Origin: Prorocentrum cordatum | Taxonomy: Eukaryota > Sar > Dinophyceae > Prorocentrales > Prorocentraceae | Length of the DNA: 64,000 nt | Direction: 5' to 3' | Assembly: GCA_963575745.1 (NCBI GenBank) | Contig: CAUYUJ010018866.1 | Location: forward strand, 117,644 to 181,643 | In this document: positions 42,028 through 50,699 of the stretch, piece by piece | Layout of the letters: each line of letters begins with the position of its first letter | Position numbering within the stretch: the stretch's first letter is position 1 | The notes under the pieces: generated by a model | Seen by the model: the letters and a program-made list of their open reading frames with translations, nothing else | The model's database searches: none | What the model was told of the DNA's origin: nothing | Translations under genes and position numbers: made by a program

Positions 42028-42145
42028 TCCTCCTATGGAAGGCCTCATGCAGCCACCGTCCCAAAGGACCAGATGCAGGCGTGGTTCGACCCGTGGGCCA
42101 GCAGACCTGACCCGCGAGGTGGTGCAAGACGTGCCTGGCCTGGAA

Positions 42146-42325
42146 TACAGTCGGGGCGTTGACCTAAGGAACCCCAAATAAGGAACGAGGCCCCTTTGTT
42201 CCACAAGGTAAACTTCGTTTTCCTATCGAAAGCATAAGGGAAACCTGAGGCAAGCTGTGAAACACTTAAGGAACGCGGAGCCCCTCCCCAACCAAAAGGG
42301 TTCCTTCTTCAGGGCCCCGACTGTA
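42146..42325. mobile_element. F1 TIR element in the LINE
   Basis: TA-CAGTCGGGGCGTTGACC ... GGGCCCCGACTG-TA. Removing it with one TA joins GLEY to ANDWQ in phase. Full length, close to the copies at 23774 and 44966. Confidence 0.93.
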
Positions 42326-43075
42326 CGCGAACGACTGGCAGCAGCACCCAAGAGCGCGAGATGGCAGCAACGAAGAGGGGTCATGGGCGCACTCATGCTG
42401 CAGCTGTGGGAAATCGGCTGGGGCGCAAAGAGAGCGGGCTTCTGGGAGGACGCTGATGGGGGAGGCTGGCAGCTACAACCAGACGACGGCAACGACGACC
42501 CAACGGAGCTGCTGGACGCGATCACCGAAGACCTCAAAAAGAAGGCTTGGACACGCACCAGCATGCACTACAACGGAGCTGGGCTACAACATGGGGCAGA
42601 TACATACGACCTGAAGATGCAGCTGAGGCACCTGAGGAAGTACGGGGAGAACCAAACTTTCGGATCGACACGCGCGGCAGCTTGCGCAGGAGCGTGGTCA
42701 CCGCAGAGGAGGAGAGACACATTCGGCGAAGACAAAAGCAATGTGTGCGAGTGCGGGGAGGTCGCCGACGACTTCCACATCATCTGGGGACATTGCAGCT
42801 GCAGAAGCAACCGCAGCATCTACAGGAAGATCGAACATTTGGCAAATCGAGCAGAACAGGGGCGAGGAGAACATGCAGCATTCTGGCTGGAAGGAATTCC
42901 GCCCAGACCCTGGACTGCGCCGCCGATGCGTGAGACGGAATACCAGCCGAAGGGAACAGGCAAGGCGAAAGGCATCACCAACGAGGACACGGGCCAGAAA
43001 CTCATCGAAACGAATGGACACCTGATCGCATGCGAAGGTGGAATCGGAGGAGCACACGGAGACGACGCACGATAT

Positions 43076-43242
43076 TCAAGGGGCCCAAGGACACACAAAT
43101 AAATACACACACACATAAGATAATCCCCCATAGTTTCCCATGTTTACTGGGTGTTTTGTCTTCCCCCCACACTTCCCATATGTTCCCATATCTTCTGGGG
43201 GATCGACGATGAATTGTGTCTGTGTGTGTTTCCCCCTCCTGA
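43076..43242. mobile_element. F2 TIR element, copy E, in the LINE RNase H
   Basis: Starts TCAAGGGGCCCAAGGACACA and ends TTCCCCCTCCTGA, with a perfect 5-bp duplication GATAT (43071-43075, 43243-43247). Removing the element and one GATAT restores the RNase H frame (DARY|RRCGWSW). Confidence 0.94.
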
Positions 43243-43476
43243 GATATAGGAGGTGCGGATGGAGCTGGGTCGGCATGGAGATGGTCAACTCTGAGTGGAA
43301 TGCGACGGCTGAAGTCGCAGGGCCGCCCGCAGGCAGCAGACAATGCGTCGACAGGGCGGAGACCACGGCGTTCCTGGACCGCCTGCAGGTCGACGGAGGG
43401 AGGCCTGCTCTTCTGCACCGACTCGGAGATCCAGTGCAAAGGCTGGAACGCAAAGAGGTACACCCTGCGAGATGCT

Positions 43477-43625
43477 TAAGAAATCATGGGTTAAGAAATT
43501 GATAGTCTCAGAATTTGAATAAAAACCCAGAATTCCTTTCGAAATCTTAGGAATTAAATTGAAACATTAAGAATCATCGAGACTCTGGCCGAAAACTCAA
43601 GTTTTCTTGAGCATCGCCTCAGGTG
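43477..43625. other. AT-rich insertion-like stretch
   Basis: Sharply AT-rich between two LINE relics, with AATCTTAGGAATTAAATTGA-type short inverted words (TTAAGAAAT, ATTTGAATAAA). It is probably another insertion, ends not identified. Confidence 0.4.
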
Positions 43626-43816
43626 TACAGTCATCGGCCTGACCAAAGGAACGATAGATAAGGAACGAAGCCCCTCTCTTCCGAGGAATAACGCACAGGG
43701 AACGATGAACAGACAATAAATAGCGCATAGGGAACGATGAATAACGCATGCAAGCCTGAGGAACGACCAAGCCCCTTTTGAAAAGTAAGTGTTCCTTATT
43801 CAAGCCGCTCACTGTA
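43626..43816. mobile_element. divergent F1 relative
   Basis: TA-CAGTCATCGGCC at the left and AGCCGCTCACTG-TA at the right. The interior keeps AAGGAACGAAGCCCC and CCAAGCCCCTTTTG and GTTCCTTATTCAAGC of F1, and adds three copies of an AGGGAACGATGAA(C/T)A-like word. It defines a subfamily. Confidence 0.8.
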
Positions 43817-44600
43817 CCTCCTCACGGGCTACAAGAAGGCGCGCGGGGACCCACGGAAGAGGATCAAGCAGCGGCTGGACACCAGGGCCGACGCGGATGT
43901 CCAGGTGCGACACGCCGGGAGCCACGTGGCGCGGCGGAACTGGCCGGAGACAGGAGGATGCCTGTGGAAGCATGGCGCGGCAGCCAGCGTGCTGACGCAC
44001 CAGCGGGAGAAGCGGCGGCCACCCACGAGATCTCGGGCGCGCAGGCGAGCTGCTACGATTGGGCACGGGCGACGGCGCACATGGTAAGAGCTCGGACCGG
44101 ACAGGCATATAAAGAGCAGCTCGAAAGCACGAAGCCGGTGTCCTGGGAGGAGAGGGAGGAGGCCAGAAGTAAAAGGAAGAACGTAGAAGTGGAGAAGACC
44201 TTCGGGGAGCTAGAGAAGGCATCGCCACACATGATGGTCCGTAAAGGAAGAGCGATGGAGTGCACGGCCTGCAACGAGTCGGTCGGGGTCAACCACAGGT
44301 CGAAGGCGGCGATATGGTGATTGATGAGGTGCCATGCGGACGATGCAGGAGACAGAGCTGACAGAAGGGGACCCGCAAGCAGATGCCTGGTGCTCAAAGG
44401 CAAACTATCGCACGCGGCGCACGCCATATGCTGGTCGAGACAGCAAGCCAAGTACTTCTGCTGGCAATGTGGAGCCACCGCGGGAAAGCACCTGAGCGGC
44501 AACAGGATAAAGGCGTGCGAAGGATGGCCTAGCGGGAAGGCATCACAGTATGCATTGAAAGCCCTGAGAAAGGACAGGACAGCCAAACCCAATGTCGAGA
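43817..44600 (+). pseudogene. LINE RNase H end and C-terminal Cys-rich domain
   Basis: The end of RNase H is represented by the piece ADAPAGEAAATHEISGAQAS (about 43991), where the last catalytic Asp is expected. Then YDWARATAHMVRARTGQAYK, a Glu/Lys helix WEEREEARSKRKNVEVEKTF (about 44143), ECTACNESVGVNHRSKAAIW (about 44257) and, after a shift, FCWQCGATAGKHLSGNRIKA (about 44456) with CEGWPSGKASQYALKALRKD. The two CxxC pairs with His suggest a zinc-binding end. I know this C-terminal block from dinoflagellate LINE proteins; its role is unknown. Confidence 0.68.
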
Positions 44601-44611
44601 AGTATGGCAGG

Positions 44612-44842
44612 GACGTCTCGAGTCAGAACGCAGGGAGGACCCTCCGCCCCGCCGTTGAGAGAAGGCTCAGCGGGTAACTTGGAGGGTGGCGTCGTACGCT
44701 TTGCTGACGGTAGAGCCTCGAGTGAGAACGCAGAGGGGTCCCTCCGCCGAACCCTCGAATCAGAACGCAGGGGGGCCCTCCGCCCCGCCGCCGAGAGAAG
44801 GCGCAGCGGCGAACTTGGACGGTAGCGTCGTACGCCTTGCTG
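44612..44842. repeat. ~138-bp tandem duplication
   Basis: CTCGAGTCAGAACGCAGGGA ... GGCGTCGTACGCTTTGCTG is repeated as CTCGAGTGAGAACGCAGAGG ... AGCGTCGTACGCCTTGCTGG. A shorter third word, TCAGAACGCAGGGG, lies inside the second copy. Confidence 0.8.
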
Positions 44843-44851
44843 GAATTATAT

Positions 44852-45545
44852 ATGGCCGCCTCGAGCAGGAGGATCACAAAGAAGAGCGGCACGCGCCAGG
44901 TCCAGAACACGTACGAGGAGATGAGCACGGAGTGCAAGAAGGACACACACACACACCAGGTCAAGTACAGTCGAGGCGTTGACCTAAGGAACCCTAAATA
45001 AGGAACGAAGCCCCTTTTTTCCATAAGTTGAACTTCGATTTCGTATCGAAAACCTACGGAAAATCCAAGGCAAACTGCGAAAAAATTAAGGAACACGGAG
45101 CCCCTCCCCAACGAAAAGGGTTCCTTCGTCAGGGCCCCGACTGTATACGAACGCGGAGTCGAACAGCGAGAAGGATGTGAAGAGCGTCGACAAGGCCAAG
45201 TTCACAGACGAGGAGGGGAAGATGGCCAATTGCGAGCAGGACGACAAGTGCATCGGAGCCACGGAGAAGCATGCTGACTAGGAGCACTCCGTGGACCCCG
45301 ACGACGCAGAGGCGGCGGCATCGTGCGAAAATCCTGAGTGCAGGGGCCGCAGCCAGGCCAAGCTCAAGGACGAGAAGAAGAAGCTGACGGACTGCATGCA
45401 GGACGTCAAATATCGGGAGCGGCCAAGAGGGGGGTGTCCAAGAGGGGAGGGTGCAAATCATGACCGGCGGCATGTGCGCCGCCCAGCGGGGGGCCGGGGA
45501 CGTAATGAAACAAGAAGAGGCGCCCTGAGATCTGGGGAAAAATCA
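44852..45545 (+). pseudogene. Cys-rich coding candidate split by F1
   Basis: The frame MAASSRRITKKSGTRQVQNT (ATG 44852) continues YEEMSTECKKDTHTHQVK up to F1. After F1 it resumes in phase with NAESNSEKDVKSVDKAKFTD and EEGKMANCEQDDKCIGATEK. A TAG at about 45279 interrupts, then EHSVDPDDAEAAASCENPEC and GRSQAKLKDEKKKLTDCMQD follow in the same frame. The sequence is hydrophilic, Lys/Asp/Glu-rich, with scattered Cys. No family is recognised. F1 and the TAG suggest a dead or mis-sequenced gene; the balanced composition and phase conservation suggest it once coded. Confidence 0.5.
44966..45145. mobile_element. F1 TIR element in the Cys-rich frame
   Basis: TA-CAGTCGAGGCGTTGACC ... GGGCCCCGACTG-TA. 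Removal with one TA rejoins AAG-TAT-ACG in phase. Confidence 0.93.
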
Positions 45546-45823
45546 TGGCCCACGCCATGATATCCATCCCCCCCTAGTCATCACCCCCCTCTTTTCCGCC
45601 CCCGAGAATGAATACATTGGGGCCACGGAGGTGCCGGCGGACAAGCAGCACTCCGCGGACCCCGACGGCGCAGAGGCGGCGGCCCTGGGCTGGAGCCCCT
45701 GAGGGCAGGGGCCGCCGCCGGGCCGACCGCCTATAGACCGCCGGCAGACCGCTCACACACGTCGGGGACAAAATCCTGCTGTATCCCCCCCTCCCAGGGA
45801 TCGGATCCGAGGTCACCCGACTG

Positions 45824-45989
45824 ACTACCTGGCAGACCACCCCAACCCGACCCGAAGACCCGAATCTCGGGTTGGGGGGGGTAAGGGTTCCACATGTGTT
45901 TTTTCCCATGTTTCCCGACCCCCCCCACACTGGAAATCGAGGGTAAATCTGAGCCTTCGGGTCGGGTTGGGGTGGTTTGGTGGGTGGTG
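45824..45989. mobile_element. F3 TIR element, copy c
   Basis: ACTACCTGGCAGACCACCCC at the left and GGGGTGGTTTGGTGGGTGGTG at the right. Interior as in copies a and b. The flanking duplication is weak (CCCGACTG / AGACTTCG). Confidence 0.85.
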
Positions 45990-46473
45990 AGACTTCGCCC
46001 CGTCGCGCCCTCGCGGCGCGCGGCCATCCTCGCCGCCCCGCGCCACCACCCCGGGGGGGGGGGGGGGGCTCTGGCCGTGCTCTCTGTCTGCCCCCCGAGC
46101 GGCGTCCGCAGACCGCCGTGGCCACAGGAAGCGCCCCCCCGAGGGCCAGCGGAGAGAGCAGCGATCGGGCTCTGCTCGACGAGGGGCGACGGGCGGCGGG
46201 GGGGGGGAAGAGCAGGGCTCGACCCAGGCAGTGAGCTTCGTCTCCGTGTCGTGTTCGTTTGCCCCTCGTCCTGGCTCAAACCTGGCCCTGCTGCACCACG
46301 CCGTCAAACCGAGAGCGGCCCACGACACCGCCACAACACCGTCTCGGTCGACCCCTGGCAGCCAGGCACGTGCACCCTGTTGTGCACCTTCGGCGCCCCA
46401 GAAGGGGCCCCTGGAGGGCCCCCTCCCGGCAGCCCTCGGCCCCCCAATTCGTTTCCCCCCCGCCCCGACCATG

Positions 46474-46606
46474 ACTCACTGGCAGGACCACCCCCCTACC
46501 CAGCCCCCGAAGACACCACTGCCTCGGATGCTCCCCCCGACGCCGCCCCCGCGGGGAGTGGAGGGCCGCACTGGGGCCCTCGGGCTGGGTCGGGGCGGGT
46601 CCAGTG
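46474..46606. mobile_element. F3-like degenerate element, copy e
   Basis: ACTCACTGGCAGGACCACCC and CAGCCCCCGAAGAC at the left, CCCTCGGGCTGGGTCGGGGC at the right, follow the F3 layout. The sequence has drifted to higher GC and the ends are poor. Confidence 0.4.
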
Positions 46607-46632
46607 AACGGGCGAAGAACGGCGTAAGATAA

Positions 46633-46755
46633 ACTTTTTCGCTGTCGGGGGCGCCTGTCCCTGGGCGGCTGGAAAGTTTATACCCTTACGGTGGCACCGT
46701 AGGGGTATAAACTTTCCAGCCGCCCAGGGACAGGCGCCCCCGACAGCGAAAAAGT
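46633..46755. repeat. near-perfect palindrome, 61-bp arms
   Basis: The arms (46633-46693 and 46695-46755) are reverse complements with one mismatch I can see (46686/46702) around a single central base. The arm contains TTTTTCGCTGTCGGGGGCGC, then CTGTCCCTGGGCGGCTGG and AAAGTTTATACCC. It could extrude as a cruciform. Confidence 0.93.
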
Positions 46756-47062
46756 GTATGTCATACCGTGCTTCGCTCGCTGATTCAGGAGCGGTGCAAA
46801 AGCACGCAACGCTGGAGGCGAGGAGGAGCGAGGGCGAGTGCCCCGTGGACCGTGGGCCGCCGCTGGCCACCGCGCGCTCCGCGAGGGGGCCCGGGGCCGA
46901 CGACGCGATCCTGCGGCCCCGCGCGCTCCGCCGGCCGCGAGCAGCGGCGGCCCCCGCCGGCCGCGCGGTGGGAGGGGCGCCGAGCCCCGGGCTTCAGGAG
47001 CTCGCGGATCTCCGAGTGCCTCCGGGGCTGCCATGCTGCGGCTCCTCCTCCTCATCAGCATG

Positions 47063-47079
47063 CTGTACCGTATTATTAC

Positions 47080-47160
<81 letters not shown>

Positions 47161-47330
47161 CATTATTAGTATTATTAGTATTATTATTATTATTAGTAGC
47201 ATTATTATTAGTATTATTATTCTAATATTATTATTATTAGGATTATTATTACTATTATTATTATTATTATTATGATTATTATTAATAATAATCATAATAA
47301 TAATTAGTATTACTATTGTTATTATTATTA
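47063..47330. repeat. ATT microsatellite
   Basis: (ATT)n with AGT and CAT interruptions, decaying to mixed AT-rich sequence by about 47500. Confidence 0.95.
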
Positions 47331-47519
47331 TTCGTGTATCATTAGTATCATCATTATGTTGCTCATGCTGATTCATCGTATTATCATGTTGGATAGTTCT
47401 ATTAGTGCATGACGGTTCTGATCAATAGTGCCATCGTTCGTATGAGTTGTTATTGCTTTTGTTTATTATTGATAGTACTACTACTCGTTGGTGGTATTGA
47501 AAAATCATATGATTATTCC

Positions 47520-47912
47520 GCCGCCATCCTCCATCCTCCTCCTTCGCCATCTTCCCTCCACCCCCTCCGCCTCCTTTTCCTTCTCATCCTTCTCTCCTCC
47601 CTCCTCCTCCTGTTCCGTCGTGTTCGTCTTGCGCCTGCTGCTCTTCTGGTTCACCCGTCCTCCTTCTGCTCTTCTTGTCACTGCTTCCGTAAGCGGTTGC
47701 TCTTCTTTGCATCCCCTAGAATCGCCTCTCCGCCCCCTTCTTCTCCACCTCCCACCCCCCTTCCAAGCCTCCTATTCCTCCTTCTCCTCCTCCTCCTCCT
47801 CCTCCTCCTCCTGCTCCTCCTCCCTCCCTCACTCCCTTCCTCCCGCCCTTCCTTCCTCCCTCCCTCCCTCCCTCCCTCCCTCCCTCCCGTCCTCCCTCCC
47901 TCCCTCCCTCTC
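47520..47912. repeat. CTC and CCCT pyrimidine tract
   Basis: CTC-rich sequence, a pure CTC part at about 47778-47822, then (CCCT)n tetranucleotides at about 47845-47910. Confidence 0.9.
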
Positions 47913-48049
47913 CGAAGCGCACTCCCCGCACCCCGGGCGGTGCCGCATCAGCTTCGCTCGCGCGCGCTCCAACACGCTGATCTCGTTGGTTTCGAACACC
48001 TGGATGTCGCGCAGCCTGGGCACCCAGCGGTGCCAGGGCCCTCAGCGTG

Positions 48050-48063
48050 GTCGTCGTCGTCGT

Positions 48064-48099
<36 letters not shown>

Positions 48100-48190
48100 T
48101 CCTGTCCCACTCCTCCTCCTCCTCCTCCTCCTCCTCCTCCTCCTCCTCCTCCTCCTCCTGCTCCTCTTCCTCCTCCTCCTCCTCCTCCTG
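48050..48190. repeat. GTC then CTC microsatellite
   Basis: (GTC)n at about 48051-48094 switches to (CTC)n at about 48110-48190. Confidence 0.95.
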
Positions 48191-48251
48191 AGGACCTAGT
48201 GTCGGGATTCGTGGCCTTGGTGTTCTTGCTCTCTCTGTTCTGGAGCACAGT

Positions 48252-48440
48252 ATGTTGTGTCTCGATGTCGGTGAGTCCAGACTAGCGGAGGCCAAGTTCG
48301 AGGCTTCCGCCAAGCGTGCGTGCCAATGCCTCAGAGGGGGACTCGGGGCCGAAACTATGGCACTGTTGGAGCCTGGTCTCGTCTGGCAAGCCCCCACGCG
48401 TCGCGGTGTAACAGCGTCGGCCCTTCGGGCGAGAAGGTGT
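48252..48440 (+). other. weak coding candidate
   Basis: The + frame MLCLDVGESRLAEAKFEASA continues KRACQCLRGGLGAETMALLE with balanced composition, but it is short and runs into a GGA tract. No family recognised. Confidence 0.2.
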
Positions 48441-48447
48441 AGGATAG

Positions 48448-48620
48448 GAGGAGGAGGAGGAGGAGGAGGAGGAGGAGGGAGCAGGAGGAGGAGGAGGAGG
48501 AGGAGGAGGAGGAGGGAGCAGGAGGAGGAGGAGGAGGGAGGAGGAGGAGGAAGAGGAGGAGGAGGAGTCCCCTCTCCCTCGGCCGTGCCCCACCCCCGGA
48601 GGGAGGGGGAGGGGGAGGAT
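48448..48620. repeat. GGA tract with 45-bp unique core
   Basis: After ~110 bp of GGA comes GAGTCCCCTCTCCCTCGGCC then GTGCCCCACCCCCGGAGGGA and GGGGGAGG. The same core, inverted, is at 50139-50196. Confidence 0.9.
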
Positions 48621-48989
48621 AGGGGCAGCTCCTGTGTGCTCCGCACGGTGGCCACTTCGCTACGGTTGCTGGAATCACTGGGGGCTGGCCAACGAGTTCG
48701 AGGAGCTGTCCCCGAGGCTGGCTCTGATCAGAAGCCGTGTCTTGTGTGCCTGCCTGCGTGGGAGTACGGCTGTCTCAGGCCGACCTGGCACATCCTTCCC
48801 TTGCTCGCGCGTGCCGTCGTCGTCCATGCCTTCCCCATCGGAGGCACTCGCCTCCAAGGGTTCGACCCAGTCGACGCTCCAGGCTGTTGTTCTTGAGCAG
48901 GCGCGCCTGACCGTTCTGTTCCCCTTCGGGCTTCGCCCACCCGCATGAGGTGGATGTGGGCAAGTGGTGCCGTTGACAGCAAAACGTCC

Positions 48990-49222
48990 GCCTCCTCCTC
49001 CTCCTCCGTCCTCCATCCTCCTCCTCCGCCTCCTCCTCCTCCTCTGTCCTCCTCCTCTTTTCATTGCATCTGCGGCCCCATGCGCAGCAGGAGGGCGAGC
49101 CATTCGACGCGGGAGAGGCAGCCGAAGGCGTGCGCGGCGGGCGTCCTCCTCCTCCTCCCGCCTCCTCCTCCTCCTCCCGCCTCCTCCTCCTCCTCCTCCC
49201 GCCTCCTCCTCCTCCTCCACAG
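48990..49222. repeat. CTC microsatellite, two blocks
   Basis: CTC-rich at 48990-49060. At 49145-49218 there is a higher-order repeat of CTCCTCCTCCTCCCGC units. Confidence 0.9.
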
Positions 49223-49424
49223 CCCAGAAGAGCAGGGCCCACCTCCGAGAAGCTGCCCAGCTCTGCAGAGGAGCCTGTGGAGCCCCAGCGCCCCCGAATC
49301 CAGCGCGCCCTCCCCTACGAAGCACGACGGCACGCGTTTTGTGCCACGTGCCTGGTCCTCCTCGGACCCGAGGGCCCGCAGTGGCAGAACCAGGGCCCAG
49401 GGGCGGGCCAACGGCGAGGTTGCT

Positions 49425-49512
49425 GAACGACGAGGACGACGATGACGACGAGTGCGGCGAGGACGACGAGGACGACGAGGACGACGAGGACGTCGACGAC
49501 GACGACGACGCG

Positions 49513-49556
<44 letters not shown>

Positions 49557-49561
49557 CGACG
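49425..49561. repeat. GAC microsatellite
   Basis: GACGAGGAC hexamer-like units followed by an almost pure (ACG)n. Confidence 0.95.
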
Positions 49562-50044
49562 TCGCCACGGCCCGAGCCCGCCAAGGGAGCCAAAGCGCAG
49601 GAACTCGCGAGCCACACCTCCCCTGCATGCTCCAAGCTGCGAGTGGGTCGAGCGAGCTCGGCACAGCGAATTGCGGGAAGACGCGAGCCCGTTGGCCCGT
49701 CTACAGGGGGGGTGCAAGAACAGTCCTGGGTCGAGACTACACGTCGTTCATTTCTCATCGTGCTCGTTTCCATGTGTGCTCGTTTCTGACTGCTCCTGGC
49801 CCCCTCGTGGCCAGGAAGAGGCCCAGGGTAGAACAGTTAGAAATGAAAGGGTCTTGGCCCCCCCCCAAAAAAAAATCAGTGAACTTTCGAGGAAGACGTA
49901 AATACGAATGCAACAAAACGAGACTGTCAGAGGAACACTGACAATGAAAAAAACGAATGCAAAGCAACACGAGACGAAACAATGAAAACATCAAAACTTC
50001 CAGAGAAATATGAGACGAATTCTCGAAGACTTCAATACGAACCA
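49562..50044. other. unassigned stretch
   Basis: The first half is GC-rich. From 49900 there is an AC/AA-rich part with two related words, AACAATGAAAAC and ACAATGAAAAAAACG. No gene recognised. Confidence 0.45.
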
Positions 50045-50235
50045 TGTCCTCCTCCTCCTCCTCCTCCTCCCTCCTCCTCCTCCCTCCTCCTCCTCCCTCC
50101 TCCCTCCTCCTCCTCCTCCTCCTCCTCCTCCTCCTCCTCCCCCTCCCCCTCCCTCCGGGGGTGGGGCACGGCCGAGGGAGAGGGGACTCCTCCTCCTCTT
50201 CCTCCTCCTCCTCCTCCTCCTCCTCCTCCTGCACC
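50045..50235. repeat. CTC tract with inverted 45-bp core
   Basis: (CTC)n, then CCTCCCTCCGGGGGTGGGGC then ACGGCCGAGGGAGAGGGGAC, then CTC again. Inverse of the core at 48561-48619. Confidence 0.9.
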
Positions 50236-50352
50236 CGTGCACACATCCATTCGGAGGCCTAGGAGTCAAGAGAAACCGGCCGCTGCGGTTCCCGCTCAGC
50301 CCTCGAGGGAGGCCTGGGTGCATGCTGCCCCCATCGTACTTCACGGCTACCT

Positions 50353-50526
50353 TCAAGTCGGGCGTGTCACCCCTACAGGGGGATTGTCGACGACAAATAA
50401 AAAATACCCCAAAAGTGCCCCCCCCAAAAGGTCAAACCATACTCAACAAATAGTCCCCAGGTTATTTTTGGGGCATTTTTTGTTTCTCGTCGAAAATCCC
50501 CCTGTAGGGGGACAGGCCCGACTTAA
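50353..50526. mobile_element. F4 TIR element, copy iv
   Basis: TCAAGTCGGGCGTGTCACCC and CAGGGGGATTGTCGACGA at the left; TCGTCGAAAATCCCCCTG and TAGGGGGACAGGCCCGACTTAA at the right. No clean 8-bp duplication because another element abuts the right end. Confidence 0.88.
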
Positions 50527-50528
50527 AG

Positions 50529-50691
50529 ACTACCTACCAGACCACCCCAACCCAACCCGAAGACCCGAATTTCGGGTTGGGGGGTATGGGTTCCATGTGT
50601 TTTGTTCCATGTTCCCGGGCCCCCCCCCCCACTGGAAATGCAGGGCAACTCGGGGCCTTCGGGCTTGGTTGGGGTGGGTTGGTGGGTGGTG
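50529..50691. mobile_element. F3 TIR element, copy d, abutting F4
   Basis: ACTACCTACCAGACCACCCC at the left, GGTTGGGGTGGGTTGGTGGG then TGGTG at the right. Flanked by ACTTAAAG (50521-50528) and ACTTAAGG (50692-50699). The left copy includes the last six bases of the F4 element. Confidence 0.87.
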
Positions 50692-50699
50692 ACTTAAGG

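Larger units (their letters stand above)
42030..43476 (+). pseudogene. LINE post-RT finger and RNase H relic
   Basis: Reads VVQDVPGLEY, is cut by F1, then resumes RERLAAAPKSARWQQRRGVM (about 42329) and RTSMHYNGAGLQHGADTYDL (about 42556). After a frameshift, VCECGEVADDFHIIWGHC (about 42743) gives C-C-H-C spacing like the finger between RT and RNase H in LINEs. RNase H follows. Its first strand is cut by F2 at DARY, then RCGWSWVGMEMVNSEWNATA (about 43251), SRQCVDRAETTAFLDRL (about 43334; the E is the expected catalytic Glu) and, in another frame, GGLLFCTDSEIQCKGWNAKR (about 43395; TDSE holds the next catalytic Asp). Confidence 0.78.
36600..44640 (+). mobile_element. decayed LINE with nested TIR elements
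   Basis: One-orientation relics give, in order, a Cys-rich/coiled-coil N-terminus, an endonuclease of the EEP (AP-endonuclease-like) type, reverse transcriptase, a CCHC-like finger, RNase H and a C-terminal Cys-rich domain. This is the order of RNase H-bearing LINEs, and the sequence style is that of dinoflagellate copies. All parts have frameshifts. Inside lie F1 (full, deleted and divergent copies), F2, F3 and F5, plus GGA and CTC tracts. No poly-A tail or target duplication could be assigned. Confidence 0.78.

Noticed and set aside
43071-43247. F2 copy E as an AT-AG intron (ATATTC donor, CTGAG acceptor)
   Set aside because: The arrangement follows from this copy's GATAT duplication and is not available at copies B and D.
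48855-48870. GGGTTCGACCC as a tRNA T-arm
   Set aside because: No acceptor stem, anticodon arm or D-arm can be drawn around it. No other tRNA candidate was convincing.
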